From VFKU01 sp038916785 (lineage in GTDB: Bacteria > Hydrogenedentota > Hydrogenedentia > Hydrogenedentales > GCA-2746185): a stretch of 64,000 bases of DNA. The stretch is taken from contig JBCLBO010000006.1 of NCBI GenBank assembly GCA_038916785.1, forward strand, positions 1 through 64,000. Direction: 5' to 3'. The position numbers were made by a program, and so were the translations under genes. Below the pieces are notes generated by a model. The model was not told the DNA's origin, searched no databases, and worked only from the letters and a program-made list of their open reading frames with translations. This document shows, piece after piece, positions 9,125-18,130 of the stretch (its first letter is position 1; each line of letters starts with the position of its first letter).

Positions 9125-11107
9125 ATGATCTCGTCGTCACTCGTGGACGCACTGCGGCGCAAATCCCCTCGCGAGGCTGAGCGCCCGCGGTCCGTCTCAC
9201 CAGGCCGGCGGGCAGCGGCCAGCGGGTTCGAGCGGTGCATGCACGAGCAGGGCCACAGAGGGAGGAGCCGGACCTTTCCGGATCGCGTCGTGCGTCGACC
9301 TGCGGTCGCCGTAGCGCTCGCCGCGATGCTGGCGATCGGATCGGACGGAACCGCCGTTGCAGAGCCACCGATCGAGTTGTCGGCGGTGGCCGGAGGCTCG
9401 GGTGGGTTTGCGATGAGCGGCCTCAACGTGGGCGACCAGCTGGGCTGGAGCGTGTCCGGGGCCGGGGACGTTAACGGCGATGGTCTTGCCGACGTGATCG
9501 TAGGCGCGCCCGAGGAGCGCGTAAACGGACGTGTGTTCTCGGGCCGGAGCTACGTCGTGTTCGGAAAGACCTCGACGACAAGAGTGAATTTGTTGGACGT
9601 GCGGGCAGGCGTGGGTGGTTTCGTGATCAATGGTTCGACAACTCGTCTGTGGCCGTCGGGCTACAGTGTCTCGGATGCCGGGGACGTCAACGGCGATGGC
9701 CTGGGTGACCTGATCGTTGGAGCGTGGGGAGCAGATGTCGGGACTATCTCGCTCGCGGGAAAGAGCCTTGTAGTCTTCGGGAAGACCGATACGTCGGCAG
9801 TGGACCTTTGGCAGGTCTCCAACGGTGTTGGAGGCTTTGCGATTGCCGGGATTGAGTACAATGATCGATCAGGTATAAGCGTCTCCGGGGCGGGAGATGT
9901 GAATGGAGACGGGTTTGACGATCTGATAGTGGGCGCGTTTTTTGCAGACGCCTATTCAGGTGAGTGTTATGTCGTCTTTGGCAAAGCCTCTCACGAAACG
10001 GTTCTCCTGTCGGATGTGGCACTGGGGACAGGCGGATTCATCATTATTGCGGCCACGGTGGGAGCCGGGATTGGCTATAGTGTTTCTGGGGCAGGGGATG
10101 TTAACGGCGATGGTCTGGCGGACGCGATAGTCAACTCTTTCCCGTGGCTTGGGGTGGGAGGCCCACCGGTGACTGCATGCCAATCGGTGGTTTTTGGCAA
10201 GCGGGACACCGCGGTTGTCGAGCTTTCCGAGGTCGCGGCCGGCATAGGTGGATTTGTCATCAATCGCGAACCGGACAGCGGCTGCGGATTGAGTGCGTCG
10301 GATGCGGGTGACGTCAATGGTGACGGCCTGGACGATGTGATCATCGGCAGCAGTGTGACCGATCGGGCGTATGTCGTGTATGGGCGGACCGGGACGGCTG
10401 CGGTGAATCTTGAGGATATTGTTCTCGGCGAGGGCGGATTCGCGATCGGAGGGCCTGAAGCCAACCAGGCCGGGTGGAGCGTGTCCGGCGCAGGAGATGT
10501 AAATCGCGACGGACTCGCCGACGTGATCGTGGGCGCGCCTTTCATGGGCGAGGGTGCTGTGTCTGATGAGGGGGCGGTACTGGCTGAAGGGCATAGTTAC
10601 GTCGTGTATGGAAAGACTGGGAGCGAGGCAGTCAATCTGTCGAGCGTGTATATCGGCGAAGGCGGCTTTGCGATGATTGGGATTACCCCCGTGGATGCTT
10701 CGGGGTGGAGTGTATCCGGGGCGGGCGATGTGAACGGAGACGGATACGACGACGTCGTCATCGGGGCGTGGGCCGCAGGGCACGTTGCGGGAGAGAGCTA
10801 TGTGGTGTTTAGTCCGGCGGCGCCGCCTCCGCCGGTGGACACCGATCAGGATCTGCTGGAAGACTCCGCTGAGACGAATACGGGGACCTTCGTGGATGAG
10901 ACGGACACCGGCACGAATCCTCTGGATCCGGATTCGGACGATGACGGGGTCATGGACGGCATCGAAGTCGACCTTGGAACGGATCCGAATGATCCCTTGG
11001 ATTTCCCGGTCTTGCCCTTGAGGTTCCGCATGGCTTTGGCCGTAGTGCTTGCGTGGGCCGCGATGGTCGCGCTGTTGCCCTCGACGCGAAAGATCGCGGC
11101 GAGGTAG
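9125..11107 (+). CDS. Secreted seven-repeat FG-GAP protein with thrombospondin-type-3 tail and C-terminal anchor
   Basis: 660 residues, with a start fixed by a good ribosome-binding site. A basic N-terminal extension of about 57 residues precedes the hydrophobic signal segment VAVALAAMLAIG, which is long for a signal peptide. Seven repeats follow, each with the core SVSGAGDVNGDGLADVIVGA or a close variant. Seven FG-GAP units are expected to form a seven-bladed beta-propeller of the integrin-alpha type, with calcium held by the D-x-N-x-D-G loops. After the propeller come thrombospondin-type-3-like Asp-rich calcium repeats (DPDSDDDGVMDGIEVDLG), then DFPVLPL, a membrane helix and a short basic tail. 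The ending closely matches that of the protein at 22402-23709. The role is probably surface binding or adhesion; the ligand is unknown. Confidence 0.88.
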   Translation: MISSSLVDALRRKSPREAERPRSVSPGRRAAASGFERCMHEQGHRGRSRTFPDRVVRRPAVAVALAAMLAIGSDGTAVAEPPIELSAVAGGSGGFAMSGLNVGDQLGWSVSGAGDVNGDGLADVIVGAPEERVNGRVFSGRSYVVFGKTSTTRVNLLDVRAGVGGFVINGSTTRLWPSGYSVSDAGDVNGDGLGDLIVGAWGADVGTISLAGKSLVVFGKTDTSAVDLWQVSNGVGGFAIAGIEYNDRSGISVSGAGDVNGDGFDDLIVGAFFADAYSGECYVVFGKASHETVLLSDVALGTGGFIIIAATVGAGIGYSVSGAGDVNGDGLADAIVNSFPWLGVGGPPVTACQSVVFGKRDTAVVELSEVAAGIGGFVINREPDSGCGLSASDAGDVNGDGLDDVIIGSSVTDRAYVVYGRTGTAAVNLEDIVLGEGGFAIGGPEANQAGWSVSGAGDVNRDGLADVIVGAPFMGEGAVSDEGAVLAEGHSYVVYGKTGSEAVNLSSVYIGEGGFAMIGITPVDASGWSVSGAGDVNGDGYDDVVIGAWAAGHVAGESYVVFSPAAPPPPVDTDQDLLEDSAETNTGTFVDETDTGTNPLDPDSDDDGVMDGIEVDLGTDPNDPLDFPVLPLRFRMALAVVLAWAAMVALLPSTRKIAAR

Positions 11108-11395
11108 TGTCGCGCGGCAAGCACCGGCCGCCGATTGCGATTCTTTCGAGTAGGTCTTGATGGGGTGCTTCGGCTAAGCGGCACCGTCACGGTATCCGAA
11201 GTTTAGTCGTAAATGGATGCGATGATCCGTCGATCTCGTTAGCGCCCACTGCGGGTGTTACACTACGTGTTCCGTACCCGGGGCGAACTTGTGGCAGTTG
11301 GCGGATTTATGCTAAGGTTTATCGTTTTTCGCCTGTAAATCTGGACTTTTCTTCGGTGGTGGCTCCCCGTGTCGCGGCGTAGAAGGAGAGTCGGT
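11108..11395. other. Intergenic region before tpiA
   Basis: About 290 bases without a convincing open frame on either strand. It must hold the tpiA promoter; TATGCTAAGG at 11308-11317 is a possible extended -10, but no good -35 box is seen. Confidence 0.4.
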
Positions 11396-12175
11396 GTGCG
11401 CGTACCGTTGATTGCGGCCAATTGGAAGTTGAACAAGACGATTGGCGAGGCGTCTGAATTTGTGCGGGCGTTGGCTCCGAAGGTGCAGGGTGCGCAGGGC
11501 GTCGAGGTGGTGATTTGCCCGCCGTACACTGCGATTGCGGCGGTGGTGCAGGGTGCGGGGGGGTCGGCGATTGCCGTCGGCGGGCAGGATTGCTATTCGA
11601 GGGCGAACGGCGCGTTCACCGGCGAGGTGTCGGCTCCGATGTTGAAAGACGCCGGGTGCCGGTGGGTCATTGTCGGGCACAGCGAGCGGCGGCAGTTTTT
11701 CGGCGATACGGATGAGGTGGCGAACGCGAAATTGCGCGCGGCGCTGGCCGCGGGCTTGCGGGTGATATTTTGTGTCGGCGAGACGCTGGACGAGCGGACG
11801 AAGGGCGACATGGATTCGGTGTTGCGCCGTCAGGTGCTGCATGGCCTGAAGGGCGCGACGGACGCGGACCTTGCGCGGATGGCGCTGGCGTATGAGCCGG
11901 TGTGGGCGATTGGCACGGGCGTGACGGCGTCGCCGGAGCAGGCGGACGAGGCGCAGGGATTTGTGCGGGCGCTGGTGCGCGCGCAGTTTGGTGAAACTGC
12001 GGCGGAGTCGCTGCGGATTCAATATGGCGGGTCGGTGAATCGGGACAATGCGGCGGACTTGCTCTCGCGGCCGGAAGTGGACGGCGCGCTGGTGGGCGGG
12101 GCGTCGCTCGAGGTGGAGAGTTTCGCGGCCATAGTGGCGGCGGGCGCGGCGGAAACTGCGCGCGCTGCGCGATAA
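11396..12175 (+). CDS. tpiA: Triosephosphate isomerase
   Basis: Glycolytic and gluconeogenic enzyme that interconverts dihydroxyacetone phosphate and glyceraldehyde 3-phosphate in the cytoplasm. The 259-residue product begins RVPLIAANWKLNK with active-site Lys11, carries catalytic His95 in VGHSERR and catalytic Glu167 in AYEPVWAIGTG (followed by the mobile loop), and ends with the phosphate-binding motifs YGGSV and GALVGGASL. The start is GTG 11396, with AAGGAG at 11383-11388 seven bases upstream; a longer frame from GTG 11369 would add an Arg-rich stretch containing that site. secG follows after 15 bases, an adjacency common in many bacteria. Confidence 0.97.
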   Translation: MRVPLIAANWKLNKTIGEASEFVRALAPKVQGAQGVEVVICPPYTAIAAVVQGAGGSAIAVGGQDCYSRANGAFTGEVSAPMLKDAGCRWVIVGHSERRQFFGDTDEVANAKLRAALAAGLRVIFCVGETLDERTKGDMDSVLRRQVLHGLKGATDADLARMALAYEPVWAIGTGVTASPEQADEAQGFVRALVRAQFGETAAESLRIQYGGSVNRDNAADLLSRPEVDGALVGGASLEVESFAAIVAAGAAETARAAR

Positions 12176-12190
12176 AGGACGGGTTGATTC

Positions 12191-12703
12191 ATGATGGACA
12201 GAATTCTTTCGTGGGACACGCTGTGGAACGTATTGCTGGTGATGTATGTGCCGGCGTGCCTCGGGCTGGTGTTGATTGTGCTCTTGCAGAAGGGCAAGGG
12301 CACGGGCTTCGCGGGCGCCTTCGGCGGCGGGGCGGGTCCGGGATCGGAGACGGTGTTTGGTCCGCGCGCGGGCCAGACGCTGCCGGTGAAGCTGACGTAT
12401 CTGGCGGCGATTATTTTCGTGTTGATTTCGCTGAGCATGTCGATGATAGCGAGCTACGTGGGCCGGGGCCGCGCGCCGGAGCTACTGGACGATGGGGGGG
12501 CTGGGCCTGCGGCGACCTCGACGGGTCTGGAAGATCTGGGTATTGGCGGTGGCAGGCAGGGCGCGGCGGAGAGTGGTGCTGCGCCGGTGCTAGCGCCGGC
12601 GGAAGTCGCGCCCGAAGCGGCCGCGCCGGGGCAGACTCCTGCGGCGGATGCCGGGGCGACTCCCGCGGAAGCGGCACCCGCGGAAACGCAGGCCCCGAAT
12701 TAA
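12191..12703 (+). CDS. secG: Preprotein translocase subunit SecG, with long Ala/Pro tail
   Basis: Small inner-membrane subunit of the SecYEG channel. Two membrane helices are visible (about residues 13-33 and 61-83), joined by the conserved Gly-rich cytoplasmic loop GKGTGFAGAFGGG and a FG-type turn. SecG is normally 75-110 residues; here about 80 extra residues rich in Ala, Pro, Glu and Gly follow the second helix. The tail is low complexity and gives no further clue. The gene directly follows tpiA and is probably co-transcribed with it. Confidence 0.93.
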   Translation: MMDRILSWDTLWNVLLVMYVPACLGLVLIVLLQKGKGTGFAGAFGGGAGPGSETVFGPRAGQTLPVKLTYLAAIIFVLISLSMSMIASYVGRGRAPELLDDGGAGPAATSTGLEDLGIGGGRQGAAESGAAPVLAPAEVAPEAAAPGQTPAADAGATPAEAAPAETQAPN

Positions 12704-13006
12704 TTGGGCCGCGGGTTGGAAGCATAAGACTTTCGAGCACGAGCGCGATTGCGAGTGGTCATGACGGTGAAGCTTTCCTCCGTGGAGAATGAGAATATAG
12801 TGAGTGGCTTGCGAGCCGGTGCGCGGGGAAGTTGAGGTTGCTTCGCCGGCCGCGATGGGTTTCCCGCCGCGAAAGTGGGCCGGTGGCCGCGGCCTCCTCG
12901 CGATGGCGGGGGTGGGTGTAGCGGATTCTCGGAGTGGCACGATTACGGGCACGACGCGGGTTACGATAGGGGTGAGGGTTCGTTTGGGAAGTTAGGGGGC
13001 CTGCGC
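12704..13006. repeat. Intergenic region with a GCTTCGCCGGCCGCG / GCGGCCTCCTCGC repeat
   Basis: No gene is seen here. Positions 12831-12912 contain TTGCTTCGCCGGCCGCG, then GGCCGCGGCCTCCTCGCGATGG. The same two blocks recur in the same order at 14298-14375. Read on the other strand the pair resembles the 'cattgcgaggaggccgcaggccgaagcaatctc' class of intergenic repeats known from many phyla. A degenerate GCACGATTACGGGCACGA run follows at about 12936-12955. Confidence 0.6.
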
Positions 13007-14260
13007 ATGGACGAGATACTTGTTCGAGGGGGCATACCGCTGCGGGGGCGGGTGGTCGTGCGCGGTGCGAAGAATTCGGCGTTGCCGTTGATGGCGGCGG
13101 TGGTGGCCGCTCAAGAGCCCTGTGTGCTGCACAATGTGCCGTGTCTGCACGACATCTTTACGATGGACAAAATCCTGACGTCGATGGGCATGGGCATCGA
13201 CTTCACTGGCCAGACGATGACGCTGGACCCGACGACGCTGAATTCGAGCGAGGCCGCCTACGAACTCGTGCGCAAGATGCGGGCGTCGTTCTTCGTGTTG
13301 GGGCCGCTGTTGGCGCGCTATGGCAAGGCGAAGGTCTCGCTGCCGGGCGGGTGCGCGATCGGCGAGCGGCCGGTGGACATTCATTTGAAGGGCCTCACGT
13401 CGCTCGGCGCGGAAATACGCATAGAGGACGGGTATGTGGTGGCGCAGGGAAAATTGTGCGGGGCCAATGTCGGGCTGGATTTCCCGAGCGTGGGCGCGAC
13501 GGAAAACCTGATGATGGCGGCGTCGACGGCGGACGGCGTGACGCGGCTGAACAATGTCGCGCGCGAGCCGGAGATTGTGGATCTCGCGGAGTTTTTGAAC
13601 GCGATGGGCGCGCAGATTTCCGGCGCGGGCACGGACCTGATCACGATTGTGGGCGTGAAGGAGTTGAAGGGCGCGGTGCACGAGGTGATTCCCGACCGGA
13701 TCGAGGCGGGGACTTTTTTGATTGCCGGGTTGGCGACGCGTGGCGACGTGACTGTGGCGAAGGCGAACGCGAGTCACCTCGAGCAATTCCTGGACAAGCT
13801 GCGCGAGATGGGCGCGACGGTCGAGACGCGCGGCAGCGATATCCGGGCGACCGCGCCGAATGGGTTGGTGTCGAAGGACGTGTCCACGCAGCCGTATCCC
13901 GGTTTTCCGACGGATTTGCAGGCGCAGATGATGACGCTGATGTGCATATCGCAGGGCACCAGCGTGATCCGCGAGTCGGTGTTCGAGAACCGCTTTATGC
14001 AGGTCGCCGAATTGCGGCGCATGGGCGCGGACATCGAGGTGCAGGGCAACACGGCGATCGTGCGCGGCGTGTCGGGCCTGTCCGGCGCGCCGGTGATGGC
14101 GAGCGACCTGCGCGCGAGCGCGGCGCTGGTGATTGCCGGGCTGATCGCGAGCAAGGGCGAGACGCGGATTGCGCGCGTGTATCACATCGATCGCGGCTAC
14201 GAGCGGATCGAGGAGCGGCTGGCGTCGCTGGGCGCGGACATCAAGCGGCTGCGGGAGTGA
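13007..14260 (+). CDS. murA: UDP-N-acetylglucosamine 1-carboxyvinyltransferase
   Basis: First committed step of peptidoglycan precursor synthesis: transfer of enolpyruvate from PEP to UDP-GlcNAc in the cytoplasm. The 417-residue protein starts MDEILVRGG with the substrate-binding Lys-Asn pair in GAKNSALPL. The catalytic cysteine is Cys116 in LPGGCAIGERPVDIHL; this residue makes the protein sensitive to fosfomycin, unlike the Asp variant found in some bacteria. The start at ATG 13007 follows AGGGGG and matches the family N-terminus; a longer in-frame extension upstream runs into repeat DNA. The presence of murA indicates that this organism makes peptidoglycan. Confidence 0.97.
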   Translation: MDEILVRGGIPLRGRVVVRGAKNSALPLMAAVVAAQEPCVLHNVPCLHDIFTMDKILTSMGMGIDFTGQTMTLDPTTLNSSEAAYELVRKMRASFFVLGPLLARYGKAKVSLPGGCAIGERPVDIHLKGLTSLGAEIRIEDGYVVAQGKLCGANVGLDFPSVGATENLMMAASTADGVTRLNNVAREPEIVDLAEFLNAMGAQISGAGTDLITIVGVKELKGAVHEVIPDRIEAGTFLIAGLATRGDVTVAKANASHLEQFLDKLREMGATVETRGSDIRATAPNGLVSKDVSTQPYPGFPTDLQAQMMTLMCISQGTSVIRESVFENRFMQVAELRRMGADIEVQGNTAIVRGVSGLSGAPVMASDLRASAALVIAGLIASKGETRIARVYHIDRGYERIEERLASLGADIKRLRE

Positions 14261-14421
14261 TTTAGGCCAGGACGAAACGTCGAGTGGCCGGCCGGAGAGA
14301 TTGCTTCGCCGGCCGCGGGTCGGGACCGCCCCGGCAGTGTAGACTGGCATCGCGGCCTCCTCGCAACGACGGGGCTTTTGTTTTTCTTTTCTTCAAGAAG
14401 TACGAACAGGTAGAGCGTGGC
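14261..14421. repeat. Second copy of the GCTTCGCCGGCCGCG / GCGGCCTCCTCGC repeat
   Basis: The copy spans about 14298-14375: GATTGCTTCGCCGGCCGCGG, a spacer, then ATCGCGGCCTCCTCGCAACG. It stands between murA and hisD and is the sister of the copy at 12831-12912, so murA is flanked by the same repeat in the same orientation. Confidence 0.65.
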
Positions 14422-15726
14422 GTGAAGCGAATCAGTGTCCAATCGAATGAATCCTTTGAGGCTGCGGTGGCGCAGTTGTGTCACGCCGTGGCGCGGCCGG
14501 ACGCGGACCGGGTGATCTTGGAGAAGGCCGAGGCGGCGCGGGCGATTGTGAGCGCCGTGCGCGAGTTGGGCGACGACGCGGTCGCGGATTACACGAAGCG
14601 CTTTGACGGCGCAGACTTGCGGCCGGATCAATTTGAAGTGACTTCGGCGGAGATCGACGCGGCGATGGGGAGTGTCGAGCCGGAATTGATCGCGGCGTTG
14701 CGGCGCGCACACGAGAATATCCGGCGATTTCACTCGAGGAACCTGCGGCAGTCGTGGGAAGAGACGCTCGAGGACGGGACTGTGCTGGGGCAGCGGATCG
14801 CGCCGATCGCGAGCGCGGGCGTGTACGTGCCGGGCGGGAAGGCGTTTTATCCTTCGTCGGTGCTGATGAACATCGTGCCGGCGCGCGTGGCGGGTGTGGA
14901 GGAAATCGTGATGGTCTCGCCGCCGTCGTACAAGGGCGGTATTCATCCGGTGGTGCTGGCGGCGGCGCGGATCGCGGGCGCTACGCGCGTGTTTCGCGTG
15001 GGCGGTGCGCAGGCGATCGCGGCGCTGGCCTACGGCACAAAGACGATTCCGCAGGTGCTGAAAATCACCGGGCCGGGCAATACGTACGTGACCGCGGCGA
15101 AGAGCCTGGTGCGCAGCATTGTCGATATCGACATGGAGGCGGGGCCGTCGGAGGTCGTGGTAATCGCCGATGCGCATGCGAATCCGAGATTAGTGGCGGG
15201 CGAGTTGCTCGCGCAATCCGAGCACGATGAGGAAGCGACAAGTATTTTGATTACGACTTCGGCCGCGTTGTGCGACAAGGTCGCCAAGGCGATCGACGAG
15301 GAAATGAAGACCTTGTCCCGCCGGGAGATCATAGAGAAGTCACTCGCCGCGAACGGTGCGATGGTGGTGGTGCGCGATTTGGACGAGGCGGCGCGGCTGT
15401 CGGACCTGCTGGGGCCCGAACATCTTGCGATTTATACGAAAGAGCCGCGTGCGGTGTATGCGAAGATCGGCGCGGCGGGGAGCATCATGCTGGGCGAGGC
15501 GACGACGGTGGTGCTCGGCGACTATTACGCCGGGCCGAACCACATTTTGCCGACGGGGCGCCGCGCGCGGTTTGCCAGCCCGCTGACGGCGGAGAATTTC
15601 CGGAAGGTATCGAGCGTGATCGAATTTACGCGGGAGCGCGTGAAGCAGGTGGCGCCGGACGTGTTGCGGCTGGCGCGTGCCGAGGAATTGACCGCGCACG
15701 CGCGCGCGATTGAGATGCGCCAATGA
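14422..15726 (+). CDS. hisD: Histidinol dehydrogenase
   Basis: Catalyses the last two oxidations of histidine synthesis, L-histidinol to L-histidine, using NAD and zinc. The 434-residue length is normal. Visible family motifs are the nucleotide-binding segment GPGNTYVTAAK, EAGPSEVVVIAD, the zinc-ligand region LAQSEHDEEA and the C-terminal HILPTGRRARFASPLTAENF. The start is placed at GTG 14422, where similarity to the family begins; the in-frame sequence upstream is repeat DNA. hisC overlaps the end by ATGA, so the two histidine genes are translationally coupled. No other his gene is in the window. Confidence 0.96.
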   Translation: MKRISVQSNESFEAAVAQLCHAVARPDADRVILEKAEAARAIVSAVRELGDDAVADYTKRFDGADLRPDQFEVTSAEIDAAMGSVEPELIAALRRAHENIRRFHSRNLRQSWEETLEDGTVLGQRIAPIASAGVYVPGGKAFYPSSVLMNIVPARVAGVEEIVMVSPPSYKGGIHPVVLAAARIAGATRVFRVGGAQAIAALAYGTKTIPQVLKITGPGNTYVTAAKSLVRSIVDIDMEAGPSEVVVIADAHANPRLVAGELLAQSEHDEEATSILITTSAALCDKVAKAIDEEMKTLSRREIIEKSLAANGAMVVVRDLDEAARLSDLLGPEHLAIYTKEPRAVYAKIGAAGSIMLGEATTVVLGDYYAGPNHILPTGRRARFASPLTAENFRKVSSVIEFTRERVKQVAPDVLRLARAEELTAHARAIEMRQ

Positions 15727-16775
15727 AGTATCAGCGCGAGTTGTTGAAGCCTGTGACGGGCTACGTTCCCGGCGAGCAGCCCAAGCCGGGCGAGCGCATC
15801 ATCAAGCTCAACACGAACGAGAACCCGTATCCGCCGACGCCCCGCGTGATGGAGGCGATCGCGGCGCTGGGTGCGGACGGCCTGCGGAGGTATCCCGACC
15901 CGAACGCGGTTGAACTGCGGAAGACCGCGGCGGAGTTGTACGGCTTCGCGGGGCCGGAGTGGGCAATCGCGGGCAACGGGTCGGACGAACTGCTCGCGAT
16001 GATTGTGCGGACGTTTAGCGATCCCGGCGACACGATTTGGTCGGCGTACCCGACGTATTCGCTGTACGACACCTTGGTGACGCTGCACGGTGCGAAGTAC
16101 GCGAGCGTGGACCTCGACAAGGACTTCCAAATGACGCCGGAGTTCTACACGCGCAAGGGCCGCGTATTTTTTCTCGCGCGTCCGAATGCGCCGAGCGGGG
16201 TGTCATCGCCGAAGTCGGAGGTCGAGAAGTTTTGCCGGAGTTTCGACGGGCTGGTCGTGATCGACGAGGCCTACGCCGATTTTGACGAAGACGACTGCAT
16301 GGATTTTCCGCGGCGCTTTGAGAACGCGATCGTGACGCGGACGTTTTCAAAGTCCTATGGCCTTTGCGGATTGCGCGCGGGGTTGGCCTTTGCGCGGCCG
16401 GAGATCATCGCGGAGCTGATGAAGACGAAGGATTCGTACAACATGAGCGCGGTGAGCCAGGCGGGGGCGACGGCGGCCTTGCGCGATCAGGCGCACATGC
16501 GCGCGAATCGCGCGAAGGTCATTGCGACGCGTACGCGGATGACGGAGCAGTTGCGGCAGATTGGGTTTGTCGTGCCGGAGTCGCGGGGGAATTACGTGTT
16601 GGCGCGGTGGAATGGACGGCCTTCGGCGAAGGAAGTTTTCGGCGGGCTGCGCGAGCGGAGGATTGTTGTGCGGTATTTCGAGGGGCGCGGACTGACCGAT
16701 GCGATGCGGATTTCGGTTGGGACGGATGCCGAGACGGACGCGTTGTTGGCGGCGATTCGGGAGATTGTGAAGTAG
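15723..16775 (+). CDS. hisC: Histidinol-phosphate aminotransferase
   Basis: PLP-dependent class I/II aminotransferase converting imidazole-acetol phosphate to histidinol phosphate with glutamate. The 350-residue protein shows the N-terminal LNTNENPYPP, the cofactor motifs NAPSG and DEAYADF, and the Schiff-base Lys210 in TFSKSYGLCGLRAG. The usual NPNNPTG segment appears as RPNAPSGVSS. The start ATG overlaps the hisD stop. A probable terminator follows at 16794-16819. Confidence 0.95.
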   Translation: MKYQRELLKPVTGYVPGEQPKPGERIIKLNTNENPYPPTPRVMEAIAALGADGLRRYPDPNAVELRKTAAELYGFAGPEWAIAGNGSDELLAMIVRTFSDPGDTIWSAYPTYSLYDTLVTLHGAKYASVDLDKDFQMTPEFYTRKGRVFFLARPNAPSGVSSPKSEVEKFCRSFDGLVVIDEAYADFDEDDCMDFPRRFENAIVTRTFSKSYGLCGLRAGLAFARPEIIAELMKTKDSYNMSAVSQAGATAALRDQAHMRANRAKVIATRTRMTEQLRQIGFVVPESRGNYVLARWNGRPSAKEVFGGLRERRIVVRYFEGRGLTDAMRISVGTDAETDALLAAIREIVK

Positions 16776-16793
16776 CGGGCGAGTCCAGTTCAG

Positions 16794-16819
16794 CCGTCCC
16801 TCCGGGACTGGAATTTTTT
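16794..16819 (+). terminator. Probable rho-independent terminator after hisC
   Basis: A short GTCCC-TCC-GGGAC stem-loop is followed by TGGAATTTTTTC. The stem is only five perfect pairs, so strength is uncertain, but the position 20 bases after the stop codon fits. Confidence 0.5.
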
Positions 16820-16825
16820 CTAGGA

Positions 16826-16885
16826 CCGAGACCCGCCGTTAAAACGGCGGGCTACTATCATGCCGCCCCTCCGGGGCTCAGCGCG
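16826..16885. repeat. Pair of palindromic repeats (CCCGCCGTT..AACGGCGGG and GCCCCTCCGGGGC)
   Basis: A perfect nine-base inverted repeat, CCCGCCGTT-AA-AACGGCGGG, spans 16832-16851 and is followed by CTACTATC. A second hairpin GCCCC-TCC-GGGGC lies at 16865-16877. The first resembles a widespread 'cccgccgttaaaacggcgggctac' intergenic repeat. Confidence 0.6.
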
Positions 16886-16895
16886 AAGTCCCTCA

Positions 16896-17024
16896 GAAAT
16901 CGCAACGATTCGGCCGGAACTATCTGAGGACTCCTACGGAAATCGCAACGATTCGGCCGGAACTATCTGAGGACTCCTACAGAAATCGCAATGATTCGGT
17001 CGGAACTATCTGAGGACTCCTGCG
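16896..17024. repeat. Three tandem copies of a 43-bp unit
   Basis: Three units begin at 16896, 16939 and 16982 and are exactly 43 bases long. Each starts GAAATCGCAAYGATTCGG and ends ATCTGAGGACTCCT plus three bases. The first two are nearly identical; the third differs at a few positions (for example CGATTCGGCC becomes TGATTCGGTC). No open frame crosses the array. Confidence 0.9.
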
Positions 17025-17108
17025 AAACGTCCCGCGCTTTCTGCGGCTCTCGCCGCCGGACTATTCTGGTTTGAATCCGGGTTACACTGGGCACGGGAGG
17101 ACTCTGTC

Positions 17109-17957
17109 ATGGCACACAAGGGAGCGGTGGTCATCACCGGGGCATCGACGGGGATGGGCGAGCATTGCGCGCTGGGGCTGGCGGCGCGGGGGTATCGCGT
17201 GTTCGCGGGCGTGCGGAAGGCTGCGGATGGGGACGCATTGAAACGGCGCGCCTCGGGATTACTCGAACCGCTTATCATCGACGTGGTGAGCGAGTCGGGC
17301 GTACGGGAGGCTGCTACGGTAGTGGAGCGGTCGCTCGGTGGCGAGCCGCTGATGGCGCTATGGAACAATGCCGGGATTACGGTGAATGGTCCGCTTGAGT
17401 TTTTGGCGCTGAACGATTTGCGGCGGCAGCTTGAGGTGAATGTGATCGGGCAGGTGGCGGCGACGCAGGCTTTTCTGCCGATGATCCGGAAGTCGAAGGG
17501 CCGGATTCTCATTACGGGATCGATCGGCGGGTTCTTCACGACGCCGATGCTCGTTCCCTACTGCATGTCGAAGTACGCGATGGAGGCGATGGCGGACGGG
17601 CTGCGGCGGGAGTTGCGGCCCACGGGGGTGCGGGTGGTATTACTTGAGCCGGGCGGCATCCAGAGCAAGATTTGGGAGAAGGGCATTGGCGAGAGCGAGG
17701 TTTTCTTGAAGAACGCGCCTCCGCAGATGATGGAGGTGTACGGGTGGCTTGTGCAGGCCTTGCAGCGGCTCGCTCCGAAGATGGCTAGGGACGCGAAGCC
17801 GCCTCAGGAAGTGCTCGATTGCGTGATTCACGCGCTCGAATCGCCACGGCCGAAGACGCGCTATCGGATGGGGCACAACTCTACTGCGCAGAAGATTATC
17901 GCTAGCCTGCCGGATCGCGTGCAGGACGCGCTGGTTGCGAAAATGATGGGCGGGTAG
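17109..17957 (+). CDS. Short-chain dehydrogenase/reductase (classical SDR)
   Basis: A 282-residue NAD(P)-dependent oxidoreductase. The cofactor motif GASTGMG is at residues 11-17, NNAG at 86-89, and the catalytic Ser138, Tyr151 and Lys155 (YCMSK) are all present. After the Rossmann core there is a helical C-terminal region typical of 'classical SDR' proteins acting on lipids or steroids, but the substrate cannot be read from sequence. The ATG start is preceded by GGGAGGACTCTGTC. The gene is flanked by repeats and is not obviously part of an operon. Confidence 0.88.
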   Translation: MAHKGAVVITGASTGMGEHCALGLAARGYRVFAGVRKAADGDALKRRASGLLEPLIIDVVSESGVREAATVVERSLGGEPLMALWNNAGITVNGPLEFLALNDLRRQLEVNVIGQVAATQAFLPMIRKSKGRILITGSIGGFFTTPMLVPYCMSKYAMEAMADGLRRELRPTGVRVVLLEPGGIQSKIWEKGIGESEVFLKNAPPQMMEVYGWLVQALQRLAPKMARDAKPPQEVLDCVIHALESPRPKTRYRMGHNSTAQKIIASLPDRVQDALVAKMMGG

Positions 17958-18130
17958 TATCACCTAAGAGCGGAGTGGGCCGTATCAGGGGGAACGAACC
18001 CCGATTACGAGCACGATTACGAGCACGAACTGGGCACGCGCGAGCGGGTGGCGATGCATCGGTGAGTTCGCGGGTTGGGTTCTGTAGGATACGCTTTCCT
18101 GATCTGAGTTGGGAATTGTGGAGCGTGGAC
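17958..18130. repeat. Degenerate GATTACGAGCAC repeat before the binding-protein gene
   Basis: Positions 18001-18033 read CGATTACGAGCACGATTACG followed by AGCACGAACTGGG, a short run of a 12-base unit. It resembles the CGATAACGATTACG run at 63737-63781. No gene is visible in the gap. Confidence 0.5.

Noticed and set aside
16896..17024. CRISPR array
   Set aside because: The units are contiguous 43-base tandem repeats without unique spacers, and no cas gene is present.
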